Source: Paralithodes platypus (lineage: Eukaryota > Arthropoda > Malacostraca > Decapoda > Lithodidae). Taken from it: 64,000 nt of DNA. This document shows, piece after piece, positions 33,707 through 44,318 of this stretch. The stretch spans positions 40,579,526 to 40,643,525 of the forward strand of contig CM064523.1 in assembly GCA_032716605.1 (NCBI GenBank), read 5' to 3'. The number at the start of each line of letters is the position of its first letter. The first letter of the stretch is position 1. The notes under the pieces were generated by a model. That model was not told the origin of the DNA. It ran no database searches and saw only the letters and a program-made list of their open reading frames with translations. Both the position numbers and the translations under genes were made by a program.

Positions 33707-33843
33707 CCGTCCTGGTGGTGTAATGGTTAAGGTGGCACAAATCTGTGTGTGATAACCCGGGTCCGAATCCTGGCGGATCATATATACTTTAATTAATTTC
33801 ATTGGGGGTGTTGGGTGTTGTGGTGAAATTAATAAAATATAGA
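33707..33843 (+). mobile_element. tRNA-derived SINE
   Basis: A tRNA-like head holds RNA polymerase III promoter boxes: box A TGGTGTAATGGTTAAGG (33715-33731) and box B GGGTCCGAATCC (33759-33770). It is followed by an AT-rich body ending AATAAAATATAGAATA. A real tRNA gene is unlikely: the acceptor and anticodon stems do not form well and a second body copy lies nearby. It sits inside a LINE RT. Confidence 0.7.
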
Positions 33844-34105
33844 ATACTATGGGCTTTCACTTTGTTAATAAGTCGCTTATGGGACACTGTATCAAATGCT
33901 TTCTGAATGTCAAGATAGAACAAGTTGACTGCCCTCTCCTCATAAGTTTTGTAAACTTTGTTGATGAAATCAAGTAAATATTTTAAGCATGCACGACTGT
34001 TGTGAATCTTTTATGATTTTGTATTCCTCTAATATTCTACTGTTTTGTTTCTTATAATGATTTCCATCAGCTTGCAAACTACCGAAGTCAAGCTAATTGA
34101 CCCTA

Positions 34106-34242
34106 CCAAGAATTCACCTGCGACCTCTGGTGGACGCTTCCGAACTAGCGCCAGAGCCACGACTGTCGACATCAACAATACCCAACACTTAGGATATACA
34201 CAGTTTATCTCAATTTTTTGTGATTCTACATGTTTATATTTT
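34106..34242. other. Unassigned segment between LINE half and minisatellite
   Basis: Part of a ~1.2-kb block inserted in the LINE at its NYRP/ISLTS point. No feature recognised. Confidence 0.4.
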
Positions 34243-35157
34243 AAATAAAGTGGTAGTGGTGGATAGAGTGGTAGTATTAGATAAAGTGATAGTGGTGGAT
34301 AAAGTGGTAGTATTAGATAAAGTGATATTGGTGGATAAAGTGGTGCTGTTAGATAAAGTGGTAGTGTTAGATAAAGTGGTAGTTGATAAAGTGGTAGTGG
34401 TGGATAAAGTTGTAGTAGTGGATAAAGTGGTAGTGGTGGATACAGTGGTAGTGGAGAATAAAGTGGTAGTGGAGGGTAAAGTGGTAGTGTTAGACAAAGT
34501 GGTAATGTTAGATAAAGTGGTAGTGGTGGATAGAGTTGTAGTAGTGGATAAAGTGGTAGTTCTGGATAAAGTGGTAGTGGTGGATAAAGTGGTAGTGGTG
34601 GATAAAGTGGTAGTTTGATACAGTGGTAGTGGTGGATGAAGTCGTAGTGGTAGATAAAGTGGTAGTGTTGGATAAAGTGGTAGTGGTGGATAAAGTGGTA
34701 GTGGTAGATAATGTGGCAGTGGTGGATAGAGTGGTAGTGGTAGATACAGTGGTAGTGGTAGATAAAGTGATAGTCATGGATAAAGTGGTAGTGGTAGATA
34801 AAGTGGTAGTAGTGGATTAAGTGGTAGTGATAGATAAAGTGGTAGTGGTGGATAAAGTGGTAGTGGTAGATAAAGTGGTAGTGGTGGATATAGTGGTAGT
34901 GGTGGATAAAGTGGTAGTGGTAGATAAAATGGTAGCGGTGGATACAGTGGTAGTGTTAGATAAAGTGGTAGTGGTGGATACAGTGGTAGTGGTGGATAAA
35001 GTGGTAGTGTTAGATAAAGTGGTAGTGGTGGATACAGTGGTAGTGTTAGATAAAGTGGTAGCAGTGGATACAGTGGTAGTGTTAGGTAAAGTGGTAGTGG
35101 TGGATAAAGTGGTAGTGGTGGATAAAGTGGTAGTGTTAGATAAAGTGGTAGTGGTAG
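34243..35157. repeat. 18-bp GTGGTAGTGGTGGATAAA minisatellite
   Basis: About 50 imperfect units over ~915 bp; the unit varies at GTGGTGGAT/GTGTTAGAT/GTGGTAGAT and TAAA/TACA. As 18 is divisible by three and units rarely contain stops, long frames are open on both strands (Val/Asp/Lys one way, Ser/Thr or Pro/Leu the other). These are composition artefacts, not genes. Confidence 0.95.
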
Positions 35158-35312
35158 ACCAATGTATGCATCAGCTAAAGACGTTTTGACTAACTGCTTA
35201 TAATAAAGAATTGTTGAAGGAGAGGGAGGGTGGATAGGTTCGCGATGTCGCCAATTTCCCACAATGCACCGCGGTAAACATTGCGTTCAGCGCCTCTATC
35301 GGCCACTGTAGG
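35158..35312. other. Unassigned segment between minisatellite and LINE
   Basis: Right flank of the inserted block; nothing recognised. Confidence 0.4.
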
Positions 35313-36115
35313 CATTTATTGGTAGGGAAAATTGGTCGATAATTGCCTGGAGAGGACTTGTTTCCTTCTTGAATATGGGCGTGGCATCACATTAGCTAAT
35401 ATCCATTCGTGGGGAAATTCTCCAATAATTAGTGATTTGGTAAAATGGGAGGAGAGTGGGTTTAATATGTCGTTTTTCGTTTCTTTTAGAATTCTTGGGA
35501 ATATTTTGTCAGGGCCTGGATTTTTTGTTTATTTTTATATTATTGATTGTTTGCAGAAGATCGCTTACCTGAATCATGCAGTTACTAAGGTCAGTACCGT
35601 TAGTTTTATTCGTAGGTGTTGGTTGATTTTCGAAAAAGTACTAAGTTGTAAAATCAGATTCAAAATCATTATTAAGCATGTTCGCCATTTCTACATCGTT
35701 ATCTGTATGTTCACCGTCGTCATCGGCAAGAGGACCAATTGTCGAAGTTAGTATTTTGTCTTTTCTATATAACTATGAAATTCTTTCGGATTTGATTTAC
35801 TAGGTGTTGGCAATTTAGAGTTCTAATTTCATTGTTCCACCACTTTGGTTTACTGTTTCGCACGGAGGCGCCTGTTACGTAAAGGTACGCATGCTTTAGT
35901 GGCTTCATTTAGTTTGTTGGAGAATATTTCCCATGATCGATTTACATCATGAGTTTCAGACATTCAGTATTATCAAGACACCTACTAAGTCTGCTAATGT
36001 CAGCCTTCCGATAATTTGCAACTTTTTCTTTGGTCTCATTTGCTTTATCTTTTGTATATGCAGGCACGTATCTTTTATAATGTTAATATTTAATGATACG
36101 ATACGATGATCACTA
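35313..36115 (-). pseudogene. CR1-like LINE, endonuclease end to RT fingers (minus strand)
   Basis: Upstream half of the LINE at 33332-34105. On the minus strand: SDHRIVSL (end of the APE-type endonuclease, ~36110), a basic linker, then PGPDKIFPRILKE (~35520), FPHEWILANVMPIFKKE (~35400) and NYRPIF (~35335). Several frames; dead. Its linker around 35770 resembles the LINE at 60650 on the same strand, placing both in related families. Confidence 0.7.
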
Positions 36116-36622
36116 GAACAAATTCCAAGTACGATTTTAACGCTATGAGAAGAGAGGGAGGAGAGGATATAGGAAAGGAGATGGGAGGAAGTAGGAGAAG
36201 GGAGGAAAGGAGAAGGAAGGAATGATGGTTGTACGAAATTAGATGGAAGGTGTAGGGGAAGAGGTGTACAGAGAGATAAAAAGAGAGAGAGAGAGAGAGA
36301 GAGAGCAATCGGAGGTGAGAGGAGAGACATGGAAGGCAGAGGAGGAGGGGAAGGAGGGATGGGGCTATAAGGACGAAGGAGGAGCACATACTAATGTATA
36401 AGAGAAAGAATTTTGAGATAGAGAGAAAGAAATGACGGACTGGCAATAGTACAAAACCTATCTCTCTCTCTGTTTGTGTTTGTTCGTATTGTTTGTATTG
36501 TTTATCTCCATTATATTCATATACACATGTATTCATTATTTTCATTGATTTCATTAATTAGGCTTATTTGTAAATGAGTGGGTTGGTGATAATATGAATT
36601 CATGGAATGAAAGCTACATCTC
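36116..36622. other. Purine-rich simple sequence
   Basis: GA-rich blocks (36150-36370) with a (GA)n run at ~36283-36305, then CT/GTTT-rich sequence. No gene. Confidence 0.7.
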
Positions 36623-36951
36623 TTAAACATGGTTCACACATACAGGAGTGTGAGCTAGAATCACTGGCAGTAGGGAAAAATTTGGGCTCGTGCTCCTATT
36701 CGCGGAAAAAATCGATGACTCCTAGTGACTTGACCGACTCCTGTTAGACTCCCGGCCAGTTCCGGGCACTCGCAGGGGGTTGGCCAGGTCCCGCAGAATT
36801 TCACCCCTGCACAAAATTTGGGCCGCGAGTCTGACAACTCTTATTGACCCTCGCTGACTCTCGTTGACTCCTATTTACTCCTATCTACTCCCATGGACTC
36901 TCGTTGATACATAAATGACTCTAATGCCCCTTTCACACATACAGGACTAGG

Positions 36952-36993
36952 GTGCCGCATGCAGCAGAGTAGCTACTCTGCTGCACGCGGCAC
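36952..36993. repeat. 42-bp near-perfect palindrome in the left end of E
   Basis: Arms of 21 bp meet at GCAGCAGAGTAG / CTACTCTGCTGC (12 + 12 perfect) with one mismatch further out. The right end of E has only one arm. A cruciform or transposase-binding site is possible. Confidence 0.9.
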
Positions 36994-37654
36994 CCGAATC
37001 GGCACCTAGTCCTGACAATGCGGCTGTAGTCGTCTGTAGTCTGGTGAAGTCCTGGCAATGCGTGTCAAGTCGTGGCCCCAGAACAAAGTTTTGGTGAGTT
37101 TCAAAATTTTGTCCAGACTTGACATTTGTCTGGTGGATGCGGGGAGTAGTCTGCGCTAGTCGGCGCTAGTCGGCGCTAGTCGTCACTAGTCTTCTGTATG
37201 CGGCTGTAGTCCTTGAGTATAGCGTAGCGAATTGTGTGTCATGTGTAGCATAACGACTACAGCCGCATACAGGCGCATACACCCGAGTACAGCCGACAGA
37301 CACGAGTACAGCCGCATAGGTCTGCTGAAGTCGTGTGCATAAATTTACATATATTTGCATATAATTATGCAATAATTATGCAATAATATGAGTCGAACGA
37401 GTACAACCGACAATAGAGGATTTCAGCCGCAAGCAGCCGCATCGCAGCAGACTCCAACCACATTGACAGGAGTCCAGACGTACGACAACACCCGGAACCC
37501 AATATGGCAGAAGAGTCGAGCCAACTTGAGCAGACAAGTAACTGACAACAGAAACATCAAACCGACAACACAAAACACGAACGGCAAACAGCCGCATCAA
37601 GCCGACAAGAAATATAAGAAATTTTTCCCAACAACAGAACAGCAACACGGCCCC

Positions 37655-37662
37655 TATATATA
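37655..37662 (+). promoter_or_regulatory. TATA box of the MADF gene of E
   Basis: TATATATA in a GC-rich setting (CCCC..GGCCCC), ~120 bp upstream of ATG 37783. Confidence 0.7.
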
Positions 37663-37782
37663 GGCCCCAGGCAGCGTCCCAACCTCACTCGCACCACAGT
37701 TTTCAATGAGACCACCCACGACACACACCTCTCACCCTCTCCCTCGCCTCGCCTCTACCCTCACCTCTACCGCCTGTACACC

Positions 37783-40717
37783 ATGCCACCACCCAAGAGA
37801 AAAACAAAGGCCAGGAAGTCGCCTAGTCCTCAGAAGATCCAGAGGCCGGCAGAGGATAACAGATTGGAAGACTTCTTTGCAGACGAGACCCAGATGAGCG
37901 AAGAAGAGAGCTTCGATGTGATAGAAGACAGCCAGCTGCCACGCCAAGCCACCCCCGCTGCCAGGCGGCCGCCACCGCCACCACCACCTCCAGCCCCTGC
38001 CCAAACCAGCATGCTACCGCCAAGGAGCAGCCAGGAGGACACCCAGGACACCCAGGAAACCCAGGAAAGCGACATGGGTGACGAGGCCTCCCCTGATGCT
38101 ACCATCTACGGCGTAAAGGCGAAACGGACAATAACAAGGGTAGTGTTGCGCCCCGAGGACGAGCTCGCCGTGATGGAGTGGCTGCGGGCCCATACCTTCA
38201 TGTACGACAAGCAGGCCCGGGAATTCAAGGACTCTGACCGGAAGTGGCGCCTGTTTGAGAAAAAGGCCAAGACTCTGACCCCTCCAATTAACCTGACAAG
38301 CGCGATATAGACCTAGGTGCTAGGGTAGTTATTTGTGCATTTTTAGCCCTGGATTCTGACAGAATTCGTTATATTTACAATATAAACCATTATTTGTTTT
38401 CGGTATGCTTTTATTTTACATATATGATGTATATATGAACCTTCAAGAGTGCTAAAATAAGTGGGAAAAGCATTTGGGTGGTGAAAAACGAAGATATTGG
38501 CCACCCGGTCATAATCTCAGGCGAGAGAGACAGGCAGCCCTCCCCTCTCGCTGACTGGGAGTCAACTGAGACGAGCGGTAGGGTGTGGGCCGGTGGATGG
38601 GTGGTGCATAAAGGTCTTTTATGCAAACCCACTTGTGCTACATTATCACGGGAGAGAAAAATAACCGATAAATGATGATAAGTGGATAAAGGTTATAATT
38701 GAGGGGGGGGGGGAGGGGGAAATAAGGTGGGGAAGGAGGGGAGGGGGAGGGGTGAGAAACACATGGATGAGTACTAGAGGGGAATTATCTCACCTAGAGA
38801 CAAAATCCTTTGTTTTGATAGGCCCTTTTTTTTTTTTGGAAGGCTTTTTTTATGGTCTTGCTTCCGTGAGGCCTATCGCGTTCCCTATAGGAAGCCTTCC
38901 GTGAGGCCTATCGCACTTGCCGGGTTAAAGGTTAGTTTCCCCATATTGATACGTGAAATGTGATATTATGAATATTGACGTTGTTTACCTGTGTTAATAA
39001 GTGTTCTGTGTTGTGATGGATAGTGACACTGTGTACCTGTGTTGATACGTGTACTATGGGGTGATATATAGTAACATTGTTGTGCGATATACCCATTTAT
39101 ATTATATGTGAGTGTTTCCTGCAAACAGGTGCTCAGCTGAGGAGCTGGTGCGACAACATCCGCTCCAGGTTTGGCAAGCTGACGGCAAGAAAGAGTGGTG
39201 CTGGGGCAGAAGTGCCGTAGAGCGACCGGGATCAGTGGATCCTGGATCAGGGCAGCTTCTTTATTGGCCACATTGTGCGGAACAAGCCTCGTAGCACCGG
39301 TGATGTGAGTGTTTATTATATATATATTCCTCCAATTCAGCAATAGTAATTTAATCATTTCCAATTATTCCCTTAAGGCAGTTTTTATGTTACATTTTGC
39401 TGTCATGTTATGTAATAATGCATGCTTTGTGGTTTTAAACGAAACAATCTCCATAGATTTTTTAATTTAATTAATCATTATTTATTAACCTCATTACAAC
39501 ACCAAACTCCTACCCCCAAATGAAATTAATTACTGTATAACACATCCCGACTCACAACATTACAGTATAAATTATATATCTGCTTTCCTCCGATAACACA
39601 GTTCATATAGCCGGCCGCATCACAACATAACATTATAAAATAATCTTCTTGCTTTCACCCCAAACAACACAGTTACCACGGCCTGCCACATCAGACGCCA
39701 CCGATGATGCGCCTGATCTGGACGACCCTGGACTCGCGGGCAGGACAGAGGACGAGGAGCCTGCGTCTGGGGGAAGCTCCAGGCACAGCACAACACCAGG
39801 GAGCAAGCGGCAGAAGACATCCACCAACTCCGCTGAAATAGATCAGGTAAGAAAGATTATTGAAATGTGCATATGCAAACAAATGAATGTAAGCTGTGGA
39901 AAGGTAAGACAAGTTATATAATGTTAAGAGGTTATCTGGACTGCGAAGGCGCTACTCCTACTGAAACGGTAAGGCAATTATTGACATGCGAAACTAACTT
40001 CATTAATGATGTAAACTAAACATATTGTATGTACATGTCCCTCTTATGTAATATTTCAAATACATTTCTTACAGAAATCTGGAATGCAGATGGAGATTTA
40101 TGTTATTTATGAGTGTGCATTGCATAATTATTCTGACACTGACTGATAATAATCAACTTTTTTTACATCTCTCTTTCTAGATACAGCAGACGGTGGCCGC
40201 GTTCCGCAAGGACGTCACGGACCTCCGGGAATCAGTGAGGACAGGAGGTGGCCGCATCAAGCCACATGTTGCCGCGTTCGTTGCCTACATTGCTGAGTTG
40301 ATGAACGAGTGGTCTTCCGAAGACTGCAACATGGGTCAGCAGCAGATCACTACGTATGTGCTGCAGGTAGACCAGATGGCGTGGAAACGGGCTTCGGGGG
40401 CAAAGGCAACCCCAGCGGCTGCAGCACCACCCCCCGTTCAACCTCCACAACCCTCCGTCAGCGGCCTGCAGCTTGGGCCACAACTGTATCAACTACGTGG
40501 GCCACAGCTGACTCCACAACTGACCCAACAACTTGGACCGGCCCCACAGTTTACGTCCAGCTTGTGGGGCAACTCCAACCCCACATATGGCACACACCTC
40601 GCGGTGCGCGCCACACCAGGGAGAGGCTACCAGAGGCAACTGTTTGATGTGAGCCTCACTAACCTGGACTCACCTAATCAAACACAGCATACACCGCAGC
40701 ACGAGGGTGGTCAGTAA
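37783..40717 (+). pseudogene. MADF (Myb/SANT-like) DNA-binding protein gene of Harbinger E, four exons
   Basis: Helper protein that in PIF/Harbinger elements binds the ends and brings in the nuclease. Exon 1 from ATG 37783: basic and acidic N-terminus, proline run, then MADF start ELAVMEWLRAHTFMYD and DRKWRLFEKKA. Exon 2 (39129-39304, after AG, before GTGAGT) has SWCDNIRSRFGKLTARKSG and DRDQWIL. Exon 3 (39673-39846) and exon 4 (40181-40717) join in phase 0 with GT/AG borders and add an acidic stretch, VAAFRKDVTDLRESV and a Gln/Pro-rich tail. Problems: no GT donor at the end of exon 1 (frame stops at 38310; a GC donor near 38298 would restore it) and an in-frame TAG in exon 2 (~39222). Probably inactivated. 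Confidence 0.8.
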
Positions 40718-41311
40718 ACAATGTCAAAAACATGTAAACATTAAAATAAAATTATGTTGTGAATATTGTGTTTAGAATTCCAATCCCGTATGACAGTAAT
40801 ATGTTCTGAAACAATAAATAATACTTATGTTTGCTGAAAATAGTCTCCAGTAATAATACAAATAAATATGTACTTAAATAACATGGCAAGACAATATTGA
40901 CTAGACTTCATATTCATTCACAGAAGTTAGTACTAAATAAAATAAAGATGAATATAATATATGTTTGTTGAAACTAATATACACTCATCATATACAAATG
41001 GGAGTTACGGCAATAACAAGGCAAGAAAGTAATGGCCAGATATGTATAAATATGAATATATAATAATAAAATGTAAATGATGCATTACAGTGACATAATA
41101 AGTTACTGAATGTCAGGGAAATACTGAATAATGAAATAAAATGCCAAAGCAAATGAAGAGAATTGAAAATGAAAGTAATAATTATTAATAAGAAACATAT
41201 GAAGATAACAAATATGCAAATGATATGACAATGGCACGTATGATTTAATTAGAAAGAGCTGCAAAGTAGGTCAGTTAATATATAATTAAAATACACACAA
41301 TCATCGTACCT
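40718..41311. other. Convergent 3' region between the two genes of E
   Basis: AT-rich untranslated DNA. AATAAA-type signals downstream of the MADF gene are at ~40743 (AAAATAAAATT) and ~40815 (CAATAAATAA). No ORF. Confidence 0.7.
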
Positions 41312-42750
41312 TCACGAGTCCCTGAACCGGCGATCCTGCCAGCTGACACTGCCCCGGGGTGATGTGAAGTAGTCTGCCATGTAGCGACGCAACTCCTTTG
41401 CGTAATTAGTGGCCTGGTTTCCGGTCAGTGGCAGGAGCGGATCCAACTGGTCACCATCCCTCCAAGACCCTGGCGTCACCCTGTGGGTGCGTGGGTTCTC
41501 CCTGTCAAGGAAGCCAGCATGGTGACTGGGGAAACGGCGACGGATGAGGTTGTGTAGGCAACAACATGCCAGCACCATTGACTCCACTCTCTTGGGTTGC
41601 AGGGGAATGGTGGTGAGCAAACATCTGAACCTGTAGAATAGGGAGACACAAAACATGGTTATTATCAAATACCTGCCTCTGCAAAGAGAATTAGTTAGTA
41701 ATGCAAGTGTATAGCCTTATTAATGACATTAACACCACCAAAAATAGAAGATATTTACCTGTTAGCCAAGATGCCAAAGGCATTCTCCACCACCCGTCGA
41801 GCCCTGGACAACCGGTAGGAGAAGATCATCTGACCCATGTTTGTTGAGCGATGTGGGAATGGTTTCAGTAGCCAGGGTCGCATGGGGAATGCGTCGTCAC
41901 CTAACAGGAAGTAGGGCACAGGCCTGTTACCGGTGTGTAGGGGTTGAGGAGGTGGAAGTCCCAGGGTGTTGTTCTCCAGGCCGGCCCTGATAGGTGTCTG
42001 TGCAAAGACACCACCGTCAGACCCCGAACCAGTGGCACCCACATCGCAGTACAGGAACTTGTAGTCAGCATCCACAACTGCCATAAGCACAATAGAGTGG
42101 AATCCCTTGTAGTTATAGTAAAGGGACCCAGCATTGGCAGGGCAGCGAATGGCTATGTGCTTACCATCAATAGCACCAACGGCGTGTAGAAACTGCCAGC
42201 GTTCTTCGAAGAGGTCAGCACATTTCTTCCAATCTTCCGGGGTCTTGGGGCATGGCAGAACGAGAGGGTGGTATTCTTGGTAGATGGTCTGACAGGTGTC
42301 AGGAACCAGCAGTGAAATGCTGTTATGGGCAACGCGGAAATCATAGGAGAGTGTTTGATATGAGTCACCAGTCGCCAGGTAGCGCAGGGTAATGGCGAGA
42401 CGAAGGGCAGGGCTCAGGGATTTCCGCCAGAAGGTGTCCTGTCTCTCTATCCTGGGTGTGATCTTCTTCACCATCTCCCAGAACATATCCACGTCCAACC
42501 TGGTGAAGTTTCTGAAGCTGCGGTGGTCTTCGCGCATGAACTCATGCATGATGTTCTCGTAGTGGCCATACAATTGCCGCTGCAGGAGCCAGTTCCGCGT
42601 CCACACTGACCTCCTCTTCCTCCTTCGTTGTTTAGTGGCCATTTTCAGAGATAACAGATCAACCTGGAGAGTTAAATCCATGGACATGGTCGCCAGGTAT
42701 ATGTCGATATTTTGGCACTGAGAGGGTGTTATTAATACGTCCGCAGCCAT
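41312..42750 (-). CDS. PIF/Harbinger DDE transposase (nuclease), two exons
   Basis: Cuts and rejoins DNA at the element ends. Start: ATG at 42750 (the upstream GTG frame is ignored). Exon 1 42750-41759; intron 41758-41631 with GTAAAT donor and CTACAG acceptor; exon 2 41630-41312. Joined length is 1,311 nt (436 residues), the usual size. N-terminus is basic (KQRRRKRR, then VWTRNWLLQRQLYGHYENIM); a helix-turn-helix region RLAITLRYLATGDSYQTLSYDF; catalytic Asp in GAIDGKHI, Asp in VVDADYKFLYCDVG, and Glu in RRVVENAFGILANR at the splice. All three acids present and no stop: potentially functional. Confidence 0.93.
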
Positions 42751-42871
42751 GTTGCACGCACGGGCCACTGCACAGTTAACTGTAGCTGTTGACGGGATGG
42801 TAGAGTCTCACCGTACCTGTTGACGCAACGGTGGAGTCGACTGTAATGATGTCCACCCCTGGTCGAGCGCC

Positions 42872-42880
42872 CTTTATATA
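42872..42880 (-). promoter_or_regulatory. TATA box of the Harbinger transposase gene
   Basis: TATATAAAG on the minus strand, ~125 bp upstream of the ATG at 42750, mirrors the arrangement before the MADF gene. Confidence 0.65.
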
Positions 42881-43216
42881 CCTCCGTTGGCCACAGAACC
42901 TGTATGTGTCGGCTTTATGCGAATGTATGCGGATCGACTCTGAAGTCGATCGTCTGTAGTCTGGAGTCGATCGTCTGAAGTCTTATAGATGCGGGTGTAG
43001 TCGGCATCTACAAATGACCGTTATTTCCATTGTCGGTTCGAGTCTCAAGACTTCTCCGGAGTCAAGACGACAACGTTGGCTGTATGCGGCTGTAGTCTGG
43101 TGAAGTCCTTTGGATGTGGCATACCGAGCCAGCTCCACCAAGTCGGGGAAAAAAAACGCCACGACTAGCTACTCTGCTGCATGCGGCACCCGAGTCCTGT
43201 ATGTGTGAAAGGGGCA

Positions 43217-43584
43217 TAACATGATTCTCGGACAATTTTTAAGATTAATTTGGATAGATTTGACCAATTTAATTGTTATAGGTAATTCCAAAGTTGTTTT
43301 ATATCGTCTAGCGTTAGAAATAACACTGGAAAATTACATTTTTATTAATTTAATTCTAGATTTTGACTATTTTGAGCAGCTTAAGCAGGATCTGTTGATT
43401 GCTGGAGGCCCTTCTTGAACTGAATAAAATCGTCTAATTGTAGCTAGAATAAAATAACATATGTCATCGGTACAGAAGGGGTTAACAGTATGGTCAGAAT
43501 CTTATTTAGTATTATATATATATACATGTATATAATTTATACAGTATATATATATATATATATATATATAGTATATACAGTATA
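43217..43584. other. Spacer of F with a (TA)n run
   Basis: AT-rich, with a TA/ATAC microsatellite at ~43515-43580; no gene. Confidence 0.6.
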
Positions 43585-43799
43585 TATTCTGTCTCCAGCT
43601 CTCGCATCAGCTGCTCGTACATCCCGTGCTGTGGCCGTCTCAACAGCCACTTCCTCGCCCACACTGTCCTTGGTCTCCTTGCTCGTTGGTGGTGGATGGC
43701 CTGCCGTTGCAACTCCTCCTCCTCTTCCAGATCCTCCAACTGCAGCTCAAGTTGCAGAAGATGCACCCTCACTAGGTCCTGCTGCCTCCTCTGGAACAT
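43585..43799 (-). pseudogene. N-terminal fragment of a Harbinger transposase (element F)
   Basis: From ATG 43799 on the minus strand ~71 residues: a Gln/Glu-rich start (FQRRQQD, LEDLEEEEELQRQ), then RRPRTVWARKWLLRRPQHGMYEQLMREL, which matches the RRSVWTRNWLLQRQLYGHYENIM part of the E transposase. The frame then runs into a TA microsatellite; the DDE core is absent. Confidence 0.75.
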
Positions 43800-44047
43800 C
43801 CCACCTCCCTCCCTCCATCCTTCCCTTTTATCTCACCTCCCTCCTTCCTTCCCTTTCATCCCCCCTCCCTCCTTCCTTCCCTTTTTTCCCACCTCCCTCC
43901 TTCCTTCCCTTTTATCCCACCTCCCTCCTTCCTTCCCTTTTATCCCACCTCCCTCCTTACTTCCCGTTTATCCCACCTCCTTTCTTCCTTCCCTTTTATC
44001 TCATCTCCCACTTTCCTTCCATTTTATCCCACCTCCCTCTTTCCTTC
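43800..44047. repeat. 28-bp pyrimidine-rich minisatellite, left part
   Basis: ~9 units of TCCCACCTCCCTCCTTCCTT + CCCTTTTA. The same unit resumes at 52615-52735 on the other side of element D, so D was inserted into this array. Confidence 0.9.
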
Positions 44048-44272
44048 TGTGACGTTAACCACTCCGTTAGAACCGCATGGTTTGTCCTACAGTGACTCGC
44101 TAGGATCGCCAGGGCAGTGGATGTGGCTACAGTTGGTGTATTGTTGTGTGCTTTATTTCATATGAAAGCTTGTGTCATGGGCAGTCCAGAAAGGCTCTTT
44201 GTTTTCACCCATGTCAAGGCTTTATATGTTTAATTGCAAAGTATAAGGTTTATCATTAAGTAGTAATGATAG

Positions 44273-44318
<46 letters not shown>

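Larger units (their letters stand above)
33332..34105 (-). pseudogene. CR1-like LINE RT, palm part (minus strand), SINE-interrupted
   Basis: On the minus strand: ISLTSVVCKLMEIIIRNK (~34090-34040), then FYLDIQKAFDTVSHKRL (~33920-33860), a break by SINE sequence (33447-33843), then EWLEDWLSGRKQQVVING (~33430-33370) up to the gap. Frames shift between pieces. The FADD motif would lie in or beyond the gap. The 5' continuation is at 35313-36115, separated by an inserted block with a minisatellite. Confidence 0.75.
36925..43216. mobile_element. PIF/Harbinger DNA transposon E, 6,292 bp, two genes
   Basis: Terminal inverted repeats of ~51 bp with one mismatch seen, starting TGCCCCTTTCACACATACAG, flanked by TAA at 36922-36924 and 43217-43219, the 3-bp TWA duplication of this superfamily. 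It carries the two typical genes converging on each other: a Myb/SANT-MADF protein (37783-40717, plus) and a DDE nuclease (42750-41312, minus), each with a TATA box between the gene and the nearer end. Subterminal sequence is full of GGCTGTAGTC/GGCGCTAGTC-type repeats. The transposase looks intact and the MADF gene damaged. Confidence 0.93.

Noticed and set aside
33707..33780. Functional tRNA gene
   Set aside because: A and B boxes are present, but stems do not fold well and an AT-rich SINE body follows, with a second body copy nearby.
34220..35262. Val/Asp-rich, Ser/Thr-rich and Pro/Leu-rich proteins
   Set aside because: All are translations of the 18-bp minisatellite.
37388..37663. 91-codon ORF near the left end of Harbinger E
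   Set aside because: Made of subterminal CTACAGCCGC-type repeats and ends before the TATA box of the MADF gene.
41901..42189. ORFs in other frames over the Harbinger transposase
   Set aside because: Shadows of the DDE transposase coding region.
43490..44095. 201-codon plus-strand ORF
   Set aside because: Covers a TA microsatellite, the antisense of a transposase fragment, the 28-bp minisatellite and an LTR edge.
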